A DNA stretch of 49,667 nt from Pseudomonas sp. UFMG81 (GCF_015354575.1 NZ_JACAFQ010000038.1:1-49667), one strand, 5' to 3'. Positions 41,411-49,616 are shown, counted from the first letter of the stretch. The notes: a model not told the origin generated them from the letters alone. Translations and numbers: made by a program.

Positions 41411-42208
41411 TTGACGAACGCAGTCCGTAGCATCAGTCAGGCCGCCGGCCTGATGGCCGAACCCAAACGCAGCGCCATGTTGTGGGCTCTGATCGATGGC
41501 ACCCCCCGTGCGGCGAATGAACTGGCGATCATGACCGGGCTGAGCACATCCTCTGCCTGCGCCCATCTTTCGCTACTCGCCGCAGCCGGCTTGCTGCGGC
41601 TCGAAGCGCGCGGGCGCAAGCGTTACTACCGGCTGGCCACGCCAGCCGTGATCGCGGCGGTGGAAGCACTGGCCAGCGTGCAGCTGGAAAACCGCCCGTC
41701 CGGGCAACTCGCCACGCCCATGCAGATTCCGTTGTCGATGCGTCGGGCGCGCCTGTGCGATGGCCACCTGGGCGGAGAGATCGTTGCCGAGCTCCTTCAG
41801 CGCATGCTTGCCAGCGGTTGGCTCGAGGGCAGTGAACAGTACCTGACCGTGAGCCGGGAGGGCCGGTCGCGGCTAGAGGCGATGGGGGTCTTTATCGATG
41901 CGCTGGCGCCGGGGCAGCGGGGAAATTGCGTGATCTGCCATTGCAGCGAGTGGAGTGACCAAGGCCCGCACCTGGGCGGGAGCCTGGGGCAGGCCTTGCT
42001 CAAGTTGTTCCTGCAGTCGGGCTGGATTCGCGAGCAGGAAGGAAGCCGGGCGGTGCACATCACTGCTGTGGGACTGCAGCAGATCGAAGCTATTGCCCGG
42101 CTGCCGGACAGGGCTGTGGTTAGCGCACCAGGCGGGCGTCCAGGCTGTTCTGCGCCAGGCGGCGAGCCTGGTCCTGGGTCATGCCCAGGTGTTCATGCAG
42201 GGCCATGA
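41411..42208 (+). CDS. ArsR-family winged-helix regulator
   Basis: The product has about 265 residues. The likely start is TTG at 41411 (MTNAVRSISQAAGLMAEPKR), preceded by AGGGAG at seven bases; a later ATG at 41453 would give a protein 14 residues shorter. The ArsR helix-turn-helix covers about 15-95 (MLWALIDGTPRAANELAIMT ... ACAHLSLLAAAGLLRLEARG and KRYYRLATPAV). A C-terminal domain with CVICHCSEWSDQGPHLGGSL (two or three Cys, His) matches a common ArsR subgroup whose members end near IEAI. The last 29 residues (SAPGGRPGCSAPGGEPGPGS) are low-complexity and read antisense to the add gene, so the frame may have lost its original stop. The effector is unknown. Confidence 0.82.
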   Translation: MTNAVRSISQAAGLMAEPKRSAMLWALIDGTPRAANELAIMTGLSTSSACAHLSLLAAAGLLRLEARGRKRYYRLATPAVIAAVEALASVQLENRPSGQLATPMQIPLSMRRARLCDGHLGGEIVAELLQRMLASGWLEGSEQYLTVSREGRSRLEAMGVFIDALAPGQRGNCVICHCSEWSDQGPHLGGSLGQALLKLFLQSGWIREQEGSRAVHITAVGLQQIEAIARLPDRAVVSAPGGRPGCSAPGGEPGPGSCPGVHAGP

Positions 42209-43070
42209 AGTTTTCGGTGACGTAACCGCCGAAGTAGGCCGGGTCATCGGAGTTGACCGTGACCTTCACGCCACGCTCGAGCATGTCGAGGATGTTGTGC
42301 TGGCTCATGTGGTCGAACACGCACAGCTTGGTGTTGGACAGTGGGCAGACGGTCAACGGGATCTGCTCATCGATGATGCGCTGCATCAGGCGCTCGTCTT
42401 CGATGGCGCGTACGCCATGGTCGATGCGCTGGATCTTCAGCAGGTCGAGGGCTTCCCAGATGTACTCGGGCGGGCCTTCCTCACCGGCGTGGGCGACGGT
42501 CAGGAAGCCTTCGCTGCGGGCACGGTCGAACACGCGTTGGAATTTGCTCGGCGGGTGGCCTTGTTCCGAACTGTCCAGGCCAACGGCGATGAACGTGTCG
42601 CGGAACGGCAGCGCCATGTCGAGGGTTTTCTGCGCTTCTTCTTCGCTCAGGTGGCGCAGGAAGCTGAGGATCAGGCCACTGCCAATACCCAGTTGTTCGC
42701 GGCCATCTTTCAACGCCTTCTCGATGCCGCGCAGCACCACTTCGAAGGGAACGCCACGGTCTGTGTGCGTTTGTGGGTCGAAGAACGGCTCGGTGTGGAT
42801 GACGTTCTGCACTTTGCAGCGCTGCAGGTAGGCCCAGGTCAGGTCGTAGAAGTCCTGCTCGGTACGCAGCACGTCGGCGCCCTGGTAATACAGGTCGAGG
42901 AATTCCTGCAGGTTGTTGAATGCGTAGGCGCTGCGCAGGGTTTCCACGTCCGCCCAGGGCAGGGCGATCTTGTTGCGTTCGGCCAGGGCGAACAGCAGCT
43001 CGGGCTCCAGCGAGCCCTCCAGGTGCATGTGCAGTTCCGCCTTGGGCAAGGCGTTCAGCCATTCATACAT
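42120..43070 (-). CDS. add: Adenosine-deaminase-family enzyme, probably adenine deaminase
   Basis: The product has 316 residues. It has the zinc-dependent amidohydrolase motifs: His14 and His16 in AELHMHLEG, HAGEE near 197, RIDHGVRA with another His, and NSDDPAYFGG with the catalytic Asp. Members of this Pseudomonas branch are usually labelled adenosine deaminase, but the P. aeruginosa homologue PA0148 was reported to deaminate adenine to hypoxanthine. I therefore favour adenine as substrate; sequence alone does not settle it. Its 3' end overlaps the convergent ArsR gene by 89 bases. Confidence 0.92.
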   Translation of the reverse strand: MYEWLNALPKAELHMHLEGSLEPELLFALAERNKIALPWADVETLRSAYAFNNLQEFLDLYYQGADVLRTEQDFYDLTWAYLQRCKVQNVIHTEPFFDPQTHTDRGVPFEVVLRGIEKALKDGREQLGIGSGLILSFLRHLSEEEAQKTLDMALPFRDTFIAVGLDSSEQGHPPSKFQRVFDRARSEGFLTVAHAGEEGPPEYIWEALDLLKIQRIDHGVRAIEDERLMQRIIDEQIPLTVCPLSNTKLCVFDHMSQHNILDMLERGVKVTVNSDDPAYFGGYVTENFMALHEHLGMTQDQARRLAQNSLDARLVR

Positions 43071-43155
43071 GTGTGTAATCTCGATCAGGTACGGTTGGCC
43101 GACATTCTACAGGGCCTGGCTGGGCATTGCGCCTGTCCAGGCCTGGGCATGGGCC

Positions 43156-43842
43156 TTACCAGATGAGCGTCTCGCCTTTGTAGTTGATGAAGCGCAGGCC
43201 GCCGTTGCCGCTGTGCGCCTTGATCTGCTCGAGCATGCCGCGGGTACTGGTGAGCACGTCGATTTCGGCGTTCTCGCCGCCCATGTCGGTCTTCACCCAG
43301 CCGGGGTGCATGGCCAGCACGCACAGGTCGGGGCGCTGCTGTTCGACCACGAAACTGTTGATCATCGAGTTGAGCGCGGCCTTGCTGGCTTTGTACAGGC
43401 AGATCTCGCCACCGTCGGGGATGGTCACGCTGCCGAGGATCGAACTCATGAATGCCAGCACGCCGGTACCTGGGCGGATCTGGCCGACCAGGCGGCGGGC
43501 GACGCGGATCGGCGCCACGGCGTTGGTCATGAACAGCTCGCCGACTTGCTGCGCTTGTACGCTTTCCAGGTCCTGCGGCAGCGGGCCCATCACGCCGGCG
43601 TTGACGAACACCAGGTCGAACACCTCGCCGTGCAGGCGCTGCTTGAGGCTGTCCAGTTGAGCGGTGTCGTTCATCTCCAGGCGTTCGATACGCACACCTG
43701 GCACTGCGCTGAGGGCACCGGGCTGTTGCGGGTCACGTACGGTGGCGACGATGTTCCAGCCATCTTCGTGCAGGCGTTGCACCAGGCCCAGGCCGAGGCC
43801 ACGGGAGGCGCCGATGATCAGTGCGGTCTTGTGTGCAGTCAT
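43156..43842 (-). CDS. Short-chain dehydrogenase/reductase
   Basis: The product has 228 residues. The ATG follows AAGGAG. Classical SDR features: cofactor motif IIGASRGLGLGL (about 9-20), NAGVMGP (about 81-87), catalytic Ser in SSILGSV, and YKASK supplying Tyr and Lys. The C-terminal half resembles sniffer-like SDRs (MHPGWVKTDMGG). The substrate is unknown. It lies 400 bases downstream of yigZ on the same strand, across the DnaA-box region, and 85 bases before add. Confidence 0.92.
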   Translation of the reverse strand: MTAHKTALIIGASRGLGLGLVQRLHEDGWNIVATVRDPQQPGALSAVPGVRIERLEMNDTAQLDSLKQRLHGEVFDLVFVNAGVMGPLPQDLESVQAQQVGELFMTNAVAPIRVARRLVGQIRPGTGVLAFMSSILGSVTIPDGGEICLYKASKAALNSMINSFVVEQQRPDLCVLAMHPGWVKTDMGGENAEIDVLTSTRGMLEQIKAHSGNGGLRFINYKGETLIW

Positions 43843-44006
43843 TGCAATGCTCCTTGATGAGGGGGGCGATCACGCAGTAGAACCAGGCTGATGAGCATAT
43901 CCCAGGTGTTTGCGGGCTGCCCGGTTGTGCTGAATAAGGGTGATCAAAAAGTAACCAGGACGATGGGAGGCCGGTGGCGCTGGGCTTTGGTGCGGTGGTT
44001 CACGGG

Positions 44007-44015
44007 TTATCCACA
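44007..44015 (+). promoter_or_regulatory. DnaA box, perfect TTATCCACA
   Basis: This is an exact match to the 9-base R-type DnaA box, and is followed by AGCTGCTCCACAGG, which contains a second, partial CCACA core. Confidence 0.65.
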
Positions 44016-44111
44016 AGCTGCTCCACAGGAATTGTGTGCAAGCCCCGCGAGTTCTAAAGGCGCGATCCAGAGCAACGTGCAGGCCAAACCTGGGGATAAC
44101 TCACAGGCTTT

Positions 44112-44129
44112 CAGTGACTTGAGTCACTG
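44112..44129. promoter_or_regulatory. 18-base palindrome, possible operator
   Basis: Perfect 8-base arms CAGTGACT and AGTCACTG are separated by TG. It is the right size and symmetry for a dimeric regulator and lies between the DnaA boxes. No known regulator is assigned. Confidence 0.5.
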
Positions 44130-44206
44130 TCACACAATTGTGATCAAAATCTGATCAAAGCTCTGCGGGCCTTGTAGCGTAAGGGCTGCATCACCTTGCC
44201 CAAAGC

Positions 44207-44215
44207 TTATCCACA
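44207..44215 (+). promoter_or_regulatory. DnaA box, perfect TTATCCACA
   Basis: This exact DnaA box is exactly 200 bases from the first and in the same orientation. It lies 30 bases after the yigZ stop. Confidence 0.65.
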
Positions 44216-44244
44216 GGCAGGCCCACAGTAGTTGTGGGCAACGC

Positions 44245-44829
44245 TCAGCGGCGTTCCAGCAGGATGCGTCCTCGGCTGAGGTCAGCCAACTGCTGTTGCA
44301 GGTTTTGCAGGTGCGCATCACCCAGGGCGATGTGCAGGTCGACGCCATTGGCGGTGAACTGTTCATCCAGCACCAGGCCGTCCACTTCGGCCAGGCGCAG
44401 CTTGAGCAGTGCCAACTCGCTGAAGGTGCAGTTGCAGCTGAACTCGCTGCGCTGGACCAACAGCCGCTTGGGCGCCTGCTGCAGGCATTTGTTGGCACCG
44501 CCGCCGTAGGCGCGGGCCAGGCCGCCAGTGCCCAGCTGGATGCCGCCGTACCAGCGGATCACCAGCACCACCACCTGGTCGCAATCCTGGGCCTCGATGG
44601 CCGCGAGGATAGGACGACCAGCCGTGCCGCCGGGCTCGCCGTCGTCACTGCTGCGGTACTGGCCGCCGAGTTTCCAGGCCCAGCAGTTGTGGGTGGCGGC
44701 GAGATCGCTGTGGCGTTCGATGAAGGCCATGGCCTCGGCGGGGCTGGTGATCGGGCCGGCGAGGGTGATGAAGCGGCTCTTGCGGATGTCCTCGCGGAAT
44801 TCGCAGAGTTCGAGCAGGGTAGAAGGCAT
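44245..44829 (-). CDS. yigZ: YigZ/IMPACT family protein
   Basis: The product has 194 residues. The N-terminal UPF0029/IMPACT domain includes IRKSRFITLAGPITS, HNCWAWKLG, SSDDGEPGGTAGRPILAAIE and VIRWYGGIQLGTGGLARAYG; the C-terminal DUF1949-like domain follows. The family is linked to translation regulation or RNA binding, without a settled bacterial role. It starts nine bases after the TetR gene's stop, so the two are cotranscribed. Confidence 0.94.
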   Translation of the reverse strand: MPSTLLELCEFREDIRKSRFITLAGPITSPAEAMAFIERHSDLAATHNCWAWKLGGQYRSSDDGEPGGTAGRPILAAIEAQDCDQVVVLVIRWYGGIQLGTGGLARAYGGGANKCLQQAPKRLLVQRSEFSCNCTFSELALLKLRLAEVDGLVLDEQFTANGVDLHIALGDAHLQNLQQQLADLSRGRILLERR

Positions 44830-44838
44830 AGGTTTGGG

Positions 44839-45501
44839 TCAGGCGGGCATCGTGATGCCGCAGCCTTTCAAGATGATGTGGATAAGGTTGTTGCTGGCGT
44901 CTTCCATGTCCTGCTTGGTCAGGCGGCTACGGCCGGTGACCTGGCAGATCTGGGTGGCGAAGTCGGCGTAGTGCTGGGTGCTGCCCCAGAGCAGGAAGAT
45001 CAGGTGCACGGGGTCGACCCGGTCCATCTTGCCGGCTTCCATCCATGCCTGGAACACCGCGGCGCGGCCACGGAACCACTCGCGGTAGTCGGCGCTGAAG
45101 TACTCGCTCAGGCATTCGCCGCCGCTGATCACTTCCATGGCGAAGATCCGTGAGGCTTGCGGGTTGCGCCGGGAGAACTCCATCTTGGTGCGGATGTAGT
45201 GGCTCAGCGCTTCGGCCGGGTCGTCCTCGACGCTCAGGGCGTTGAAGGTGCTGTCCCACAGCTCGATGATGTTGCTCAGCACGGCGATGTACAGGCCCAG
45301 CTTGTTGGTGAAGTAGTAGTGCAGGTTGGCCTTGGGCAGCCCGGCTTTGAGCGCGATGGTGTTCATGCTCGTGCCTTTGTAGCCGTGGCGGGCGAATTCG
45401 TCTTCGGCAGCCTGGATGATGGCCTGTTCGTTCTTCTGGCGGATGCGGCCGGCGGGCTTGCCCGAGGCTGGGGAGCGATGCGCAGGGACTTCTAGGGTCA
45501 T
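44839..45501 (-). CDS. TetR-family regulator, RutR-like
   Basis: The product has 220 residues. I chose the ATG at 45501 (MTLEVPAHRSPASG). The N-terminal helix-turn-helix is at about 20-70 (AEDEFARHGYKGTSMNTIAL ... PKANLHYYFTNKLGLYIAVL). The C-terminal ligand domain has NPQASRIFAMEV and VDPVHLIFLLWGSTQHYADF, matching the RutR/YcdC type as I recall it. RutR binds uracil and controls pyrimidine catabolism. Here the gene lies near a transaminase that consumes beta-alanine, the end product of reductive uracil breakdown, which fits a pyrimidine-responsive role by inference. Confidence 0.88.
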   Translation of the reverse strand: MTLEVPAHRSPASGKPAGRIRQKNEQAIIQAAEDEFARHGYKGTSMNTIALKAGLPKANLHYYFTNKLGLYIAVLSNIIELWDSTFNALSVEDDPAEALSHYIRTKMEFSRRNPQASRIFAMEVISGGECLSEYFSADYREWFRGRAAVFQAWMEAGKMDRVDPVHLIFLLWGSTQHYADFATQICQVTGRSRLTKQDMEDASNNLIHIILKGCGITMPA

Positions 45502-45586
45502 GGACGATTCCGGACGGGTCGTTTCGAATGTCCGACAGATTACCTGCCTGCGCCGAAGTGACAAGCATTTGCGGCCTAGATACGTA

Positions 45587-46504
45587 TCAACGTGTCGCAG
45601 CCAGGCTTTCCAGGAAGCTTTCCAGTACCAGGTTGGGGCGTCGACCTTTGCGGGTGACCCAGCTCAGGCCAAGGTCATAGAAGCGCTGTGCGGGCTTGAG
45701 GGCGCGCAGGCGGCCTTGCTGGACCCAGAAACTGGCGTAGTGGTCGGGCAGGTAGCCGATGTAGCGCCCGGTGAGGATCAAAAAGGCCATGCCTTCGCGG
45801 TCCGAGGCGCTCGCGGTGCAGTGCAGGGCCTGGTAATGCGCCTGGATATCGGCGGGCAGGCGGAACGTCGGAGCGATGGCGTCCTGGCTGTTGAGGCGTT
45901 GGTCATCGATCTGCTGGTCGTCGGCGTAGAACAGTGGGTGGCCGACCGCGCAGTAGAGCAGTGAGCGTTCGCTGTACAGCGGCTGGTACTCCAGGCCCGA
46001 CAGCGGGCTGGTCTGGGGTACCACACCGACGTGCAGGCTGCCGTCGAGTACGCCTTGCTCGACCTGGCTGGGGGCGATCATGCGGATCTGGATGCGCACG
46101 TCGGGGCCGCGGTCCTTGAGTTCGGCCAGGGCATGGGTGATGCGCATGTGCGGCAGGGTGACCAGGTTGTCGGTGAGGCCGATGTTCAATTCGCCACGCA
46201 GGTGCTGGTGCAGGCCGTTGACCTCGGTGCGGAACGACTCCAGGGCACTGAGCAGTTGCAGGGCCGAGTGGTAGACCTCGCGGCCTTCCTCGGTCAGTGA
46301 AAACCCGGCACGGCCGCGCTGGCACAGGCGCAGGCCCAGGCGTTGCTCGAGGTCGTTCATCTGCTGGCTGATGGCCGAGCGGCCGATGCCCAGCACGTTT
46401 TCGGCTGCCGAGAAACCGCCGCATTCCACCACGCTGCGGTAGATCTTGAGCAGGCGGATATCGAAATCACTGACCTGGGCGAGGGGGGCGGGGCGACGGC
46501 TCAT
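45587..46504 (-). CDS. LysR-family regulator divergent from the beta-alanine transaminase gene
   Basis: The product has 305 residues. The N-terminal winged helix is at about 14-75 (DIRLLKIYRSVVECGGFSAA, then RSAISQQMNDLEQRLGLRLC) and a periplasmic-binding-protein-like effector domain spans about 100-300. It is transcribed away from the transaminase gene with 120 bases between starts, the usual LysR layout. It probably regulates the transaminase and mmsA, with beta-alanine or a related amino acid as candidate effector. I could not fix a T-N11-A box with confidence. Confidence 0.9.
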   Translation of the reverse strand: MSRRPAPLAQVSDFDIRLLKIYRSVVECGGFSAAENVLGIGRSAISQQMNDLEQRLGLRLCQRGRAGFSLTEEGREVYHSALQLLSALESFRTEVNGLHQHLRGELNIGLTDNLVTLPHMRITHALAELKDRGPDVRIQIRMIAPSQVEQGVLDGSLHVGVVPQTSPLSGLEYQPLYSERSLLYCAVGHPLFYADDQQIDDQRLNSQDAIAPTFRLPADIQAHYQALHCTASASDREGMAFLILTGRYIGYLPDHYASFWVQQGRLRALKPAQRFYDLGLSWVTRKGRRPNLVLESFLESLAATR

Positions 46505-46624
46505 TATGTTTAGCCTATTGCTGACTGAAGGTTAGAACTGTTGGGTTTTCCGGACTTTATCGCCGTGCCAATTTAGCTGCAACAAGATCCATCGTTGCCT
46601 AATCGTCTTCCGAGGAACCGCCCG

Positions 46625-47971
46625 ATGAACATGCCCGAAACCGCCCATGCCGGTCTGGCCAGCCAGCTCAAGCTGGACGCCCACTGGATGCCCTACACCG
46701 CCAACCGTAACTTCCAGCGCGATCCGCGCTTGATCGTGGCGGCCGAAGGCAACTACCTGGTCGATGACAAAGGGCGCAAGATCTTCGACGCTCTGTCGGG
46801 CCTGTGGACCTGCGGCGCCGGGCACACCCGCAAGGAAATCACCGACGCAGTGACCCGCCAGCTGTCCACCCTGGACTATTCCCCGGCCTTCCAGTTCGGC
46901 CACCCGCTGTCGTTCCAGCTGGCCGAGAAGATTGCCAACCTGGTACCGGGTGACCTGAACCACGTGTTCTACACCAACTCCGGCTCCGAGTGCGCCGACA
47001 CCGCGCTGAAGATGGTCCGTGCCTACTGGCGCCTGAAAGGCCAGGCCACCAAGACCAAGATCATTGGCCGCGCCCGTGGCTACCATGGCGTGAACATCGC
47101 CGGCACCAGCCTGGGCGGCGTCAACGGCAACCGCAAGATGTTCGGCCAACTGCTGGATGTCGACCATCTGCCTCACACCGTGCTGCCGGCCAACGCCTTC
47201 AGCAAGGGCATGCCGGAGGAGGGCGGTATCGCCCTGGCCGATGAGATGCTCAAGCTGATCGAGCTGCACGATGCCTCGAACATCGCCGCAGTGATCGTCG
47301 AGCCACTGGCGGGCTCCGCTGGCGTGCTGCCGCCGCCGAAGGGTTACTTGAAGCGTCTGCGTGAGATCTGCACGCAGCACAACATCCTGCTGATCTTCGA
47401 TGAAGTCATCACCGGCTTTGGCCGCATGGGCGCCATGACCGGCGCCGAAGCCTTCGGTGTGACCCCGGACCTGATGTGCATCGCCAAGCAAGTTACCAAC
47501 GGTGCCATCCCGATGGGCGCAGTGATCGCCACGGGTGAGATCTACCAGACCTTCATGAACCAGCCGACGCCCGAGTACGCGGTGGAATTCCCCCACGGCT
47601 ACACCTACTCGGCGCACCCGGTTGCTTGCGCCGCGGGTATCGCTGCGCTGGACCTACTGCAGAAAGAGAACCTGGTGCAATCCGCCGCCGAGCTGGCGCC
47701 GCACTTCGAGAAGCTGCTGCACGGCGTCAAGGGCACCAAGAACATCGTCGATATCCGCAACTATGGCCTGGCCGGGGCGATCCAGATCGCCGCGCGCGAT
47801 GGTGATGCCATCGTTCGCCCGTACGAAGCCGCCATGAAACTGTGGCAAGCCGGTTTCTATGTGCGCTTTGGTGGCGACACCCTGCAGTTCGGGCCGACGT
47901 TCAACACCCAGCCGCAGGAGCTGGACCGCCTGTTCGACGCGGTGGGCGAAGCCCTCAACAAGATCGACTGA
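46625..47971 (+). CDS. Beta-alanine (omega-amino acid):pyruvate transaminase
   Basis: The product has 448 residues. The ATG at 46625 (MNMPETAHAGLAS) follows GAGGAA. It is a class III PLP aminotransferase. The PLP lysine is Lys288 (CIAKQVTNGAIPMG), which agrees with the position in the P. putida omega-amino acid:pyruvate transaminase as I recall it. DEVITGFGRMG supplies the pyridine-nitrogen Asp and GRARGYHGVN the ring-stacking Tyr. It converts beta-alanine and pyruvate into malonate semialdehyde and L-alanine, with broad amine acceptance. mmsA follows after 71 bases and consumes the semialdehyde. Confidence 0.96.
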   Translation: MNMPETAHAGLASQLKLDAHWMPYTANRNFQRDPRLIVAAEGNYLVDDKGRKIFDALSGLWTCGAGHTRKEITDAVTRQLSTLDYSPAFQFGHPLSFQLAEKIANLVPGDLNHVFYTNSGSECADTALKMVRAYWRLKGQATKTKIIGRARGYHGVNIAGTSLGGVNGNRKMFGQLLDVDHLPHTVLPANAFSKGMPEEGGIALADEMLKLIELHDASNIAAVIVEPLAGSAGVLPPPKGYLKRLREICTQHNILLIFDEVITGFGRMGAMTGAEAFGVTPDLMCIAKQVTNGAIPMGAVIATGEIYQTFMNQPTPEYAVEFPHGYTYSAHPVACAAGIAALDLLQKENLVQSAAELAPHFEKLLHGVKGTKNIVDIRNYGLAGAIQIAARDGDAIVRPYEAAMKLWQAGFYVRFGGDTLQFGPTFNTQPQELDRLFDAVGEALNKID

Positions 47972-48042
47972 TCATTCTGATTCTGATGCCGGGTGCGTGA
48001 CTGACGCGCGCCTGGCTCTGCCTTCTTTATATGGAGTTCTGC

Positions 48043-49536
48043 ATGAGCATTGTTCAGCACCTGATCCACGGCGAGCTGGTTACCAAGGGTGAACGTACCG
48101 CCGATGTCTTCAACCCTTCCACCGGCCAGGCGGTGCGCAAGGTCGAACTGGCCAGCCGCGCCACTGTCCAGGAGGCCATCGATTCGGCCAAGGCTGCTTT
48201 CCCTGCGTGGCGTAACACGCCGCCGGCCAAGCGCGCCCAGGTCATGTTCCGCTTCAAGCAGCTGCTTGAGCAGAACGAGGCGAAGATCTCGCAGATGATC
48301 AGCGAGGAGCACGGCAAGACCCTGGAAGACGCTGCGGGTGAGCTGAAGCGTGGTATCGAGAACGTCGAGTTCGCCTGCGCCGCACCGGAAGTACTGAAAG
48401 GCGAGTACAGCCGCAACGTTGGCCCGAATATCGATGCATGGTCCGACTTCCAGCCGCTGGGCGTGGTTGCCGGTATTACTCCGTTCAACTTCCCGGCCAT
48501 GGTGCCGCTGTGGATGTACCCGCTGGCCATTGCTTGCGGTAACGCCTTCATCCTCAAGCCGTCCGAGCGCGATCCAAGCTCGACGCTGTACATTGCCCAG
48601 CTGCTGCTGGAAGCCGGCCTGCCCAAGGGCATCCTGAACGTCGTGCATGGCGACAAGGAAGCGGTCGATGCGCTGATCGAGGCGCCAGAGGTGAAAGCCC
48701 TGAGCTTCGTTGGTTCGACCCCGATCGCCGAGTACATCTATACCGAAGGCACCAAGCGCGGCAAGCGCGTTCAGGCACTGGGCGGCGCGAAGAACCACGC
48801 CGTGCTGATGCCGGACGCCGACCTGGATAACGCAGTCAGCGCGCTGATGGGCGCTGCCTATGGTTCGTGCGGCGAGCGCTGCATGGCCATTTCGGTGGCG
48901 GTGTGCGTCGGTGACCAGGTGGCCGATGCATTGATTGCCAAGCTGGAACCACAGATCAAGGCGCTGAAGATCGGTGCCGGCACTTCCTGTGGCCTGGACA
49001 TGGGGCCGCTGGTGACTGCGGCTGCGCGTGACAAGGTGGTGGGCTATATCGACGATGGCGTTGCCGCTGGCGCCAGGCTGGTGGTCGATGGCCGTGGCCT
49101 GCGTGTGTCGGGTAATGAAGATGGTTACTTCGTGGGTGGGACCTTGTTCGACAAGGTCACCCCTGAAATGCGTATCTATAAAGAAGAGATCTTTGGCCCG
49201 GTGCTGTGCGTGGTGCGGGTGAACAGCCTGGAGCAGGCCATGCAGCTGATCAATGATCACGAGTATGGCAACGGTACTTGCATCTTCACCCGTGACGGCG
49301 AAGCGGCGCGGCTGTTCTGTGACGAGATCGAAGTGGGCATGGTCGGGGTCAACGTGCCGTTGCCGGTGCCGGTGGCTTACCACAGCTTTGGCGGGTGGAA
49401 ACGTTCGCTGTTCGGTGACTTGCATGCCTATGGTCCGGATGGGGTGCGGTTCTATACCCGTCGCAAGGCGATTACCCAGCGTTGGCCGCAGCGTGCCAGC
49501 CACGAGGCGTCGCAGTTTGCGTTCCCTAGCCTTTAA
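48043..49536 (+). CDS. mmsA: (Methyl)malonate-semialdehyde dehydrogenase, CoA-acylating
   Basis: The product has 497 residues. I chose the ATG at 48043, with GGAG eight bases upstream; an in-frame ATG at 48031 would contain the ribosome-binding site. It is an aldehyde dehydrogenase with PFNFPAMVPLWMYPLAIACG, the cofactor loop FVGSTPIAEYIY and the catalytic Cys280 in GSCGERCMA. It oxidises malonate or methylmalonate semialdehyde with NAD and CoA to acetyl- or propionyl-CoA plus CO2, completing breakdown of beta-alanine. It also serves valine and thymine catabolism in other bacteria. A strong terminator follows. Confidence 0.96.
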   Translation: MSIVQHLIHGELVTKGERTADVFNPSTGQAVRKVELASRATVQEAIDSAKAAFPAWRNTPPAKRAQVMFRFKQLLEQNEAKISQMISEEHGKTLEDAAGELKRGIENVEFACAAPEVLKGEYSRNVGPNIDAWSDFQPLGVVAGITPFNFPAMVPLWMYPLAIACGNAFILKPSERDPSSTLYIAQLLLEAGLPKGILNVVHGDKEAVDALIEAPEVKALSFVGSTPIAEYIYTEGTKRGKRVQALGGAKNHAVLMPDADLDNAVSALMGAAYGSCGERCMAISVAVCVGDQVADALIAKLEPQIKALKIGAGTSCGLDMGPLVTAAARDKVVGYIDDGVAAGARLVVDGRGLRVSGNEDGYFVGGTLFDKVTPEMRIYKEEIFGPVLCVVRVNSLEQAMQLINDHEYGNGTCIFTRDGEAARLFCDEIEVGMVGVNVPLPVPVAYHSFGGWKRSLFGDLHAYGPDGVRFYTRRKAITQRWPQRASHEASQFAFPSL

Positions 49537-49550
49537 GGCGGCTATATAGA

Positions 49551-49580
49551 AGCGGGGAGGCCGGAAGGCCTCCCCGCTTT
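49551..49580 (+). terminator. Rho-independent terminator of mmsA
   Basis: A perfect 12-base stem AGCGGGGAGGCC / GGCCTCCCCGCT with a GGAA tetraloop ends in TTTGC TTTC. It starts 14 bases after the mmsA stop and is the best intrinsic terminator in the window. Confidence 0.9.
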
Positions 49581-49616
49581 GCTTTCAGCCAAATGACAGT
49601 TTCATAAAATTAAAGG

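Larger units (their letters stand above)
43843..44244. other. Gene-free region with DnaA boxes, palindromes and TGATCAAA repeats
   Basis: No gene is visible in these 402 bases. The structure is: two perfect DnaA boxes (TTATCCACA) at 44007-44015 and 44207-44215; a one-mismatch box TTATCCCCA on the minus strand at 44091-44099; a degenerate box TTGCCCACA on the minus strand near 44234-44242; an 18-base palindrome CAGTGACT-TG-AGTCACTG at 44112-44129; a 10-base palindrome CACAATTGTG at 44133-44142; and three TGATCAAA copies at 43941, 44141 and 44152. The central part is AT-rich relative to its surroundings. It resembles a DnaA-binding locus; function is not shown by sequence. Confidence 0.7.

Noticed and set aside
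43843..44244. Chromosomal replication origin
   Set aside because: DnaA boxes are present, but the neighbours are not dnaA, rpmH, gidA or parAB genes and the AT-rich unwinding region is short; a secondary DnaA-binding site is the more modest reading.
46505..46624. Possible sigma-54 promoter (CCGTGCCA / TGGCACGG) before the transaminase gene
   Set aside because: On the relevant strand the -24 GG-type element is not followed by a GC at the required -12 spacing, and the orientation is wrong for the transaminase.
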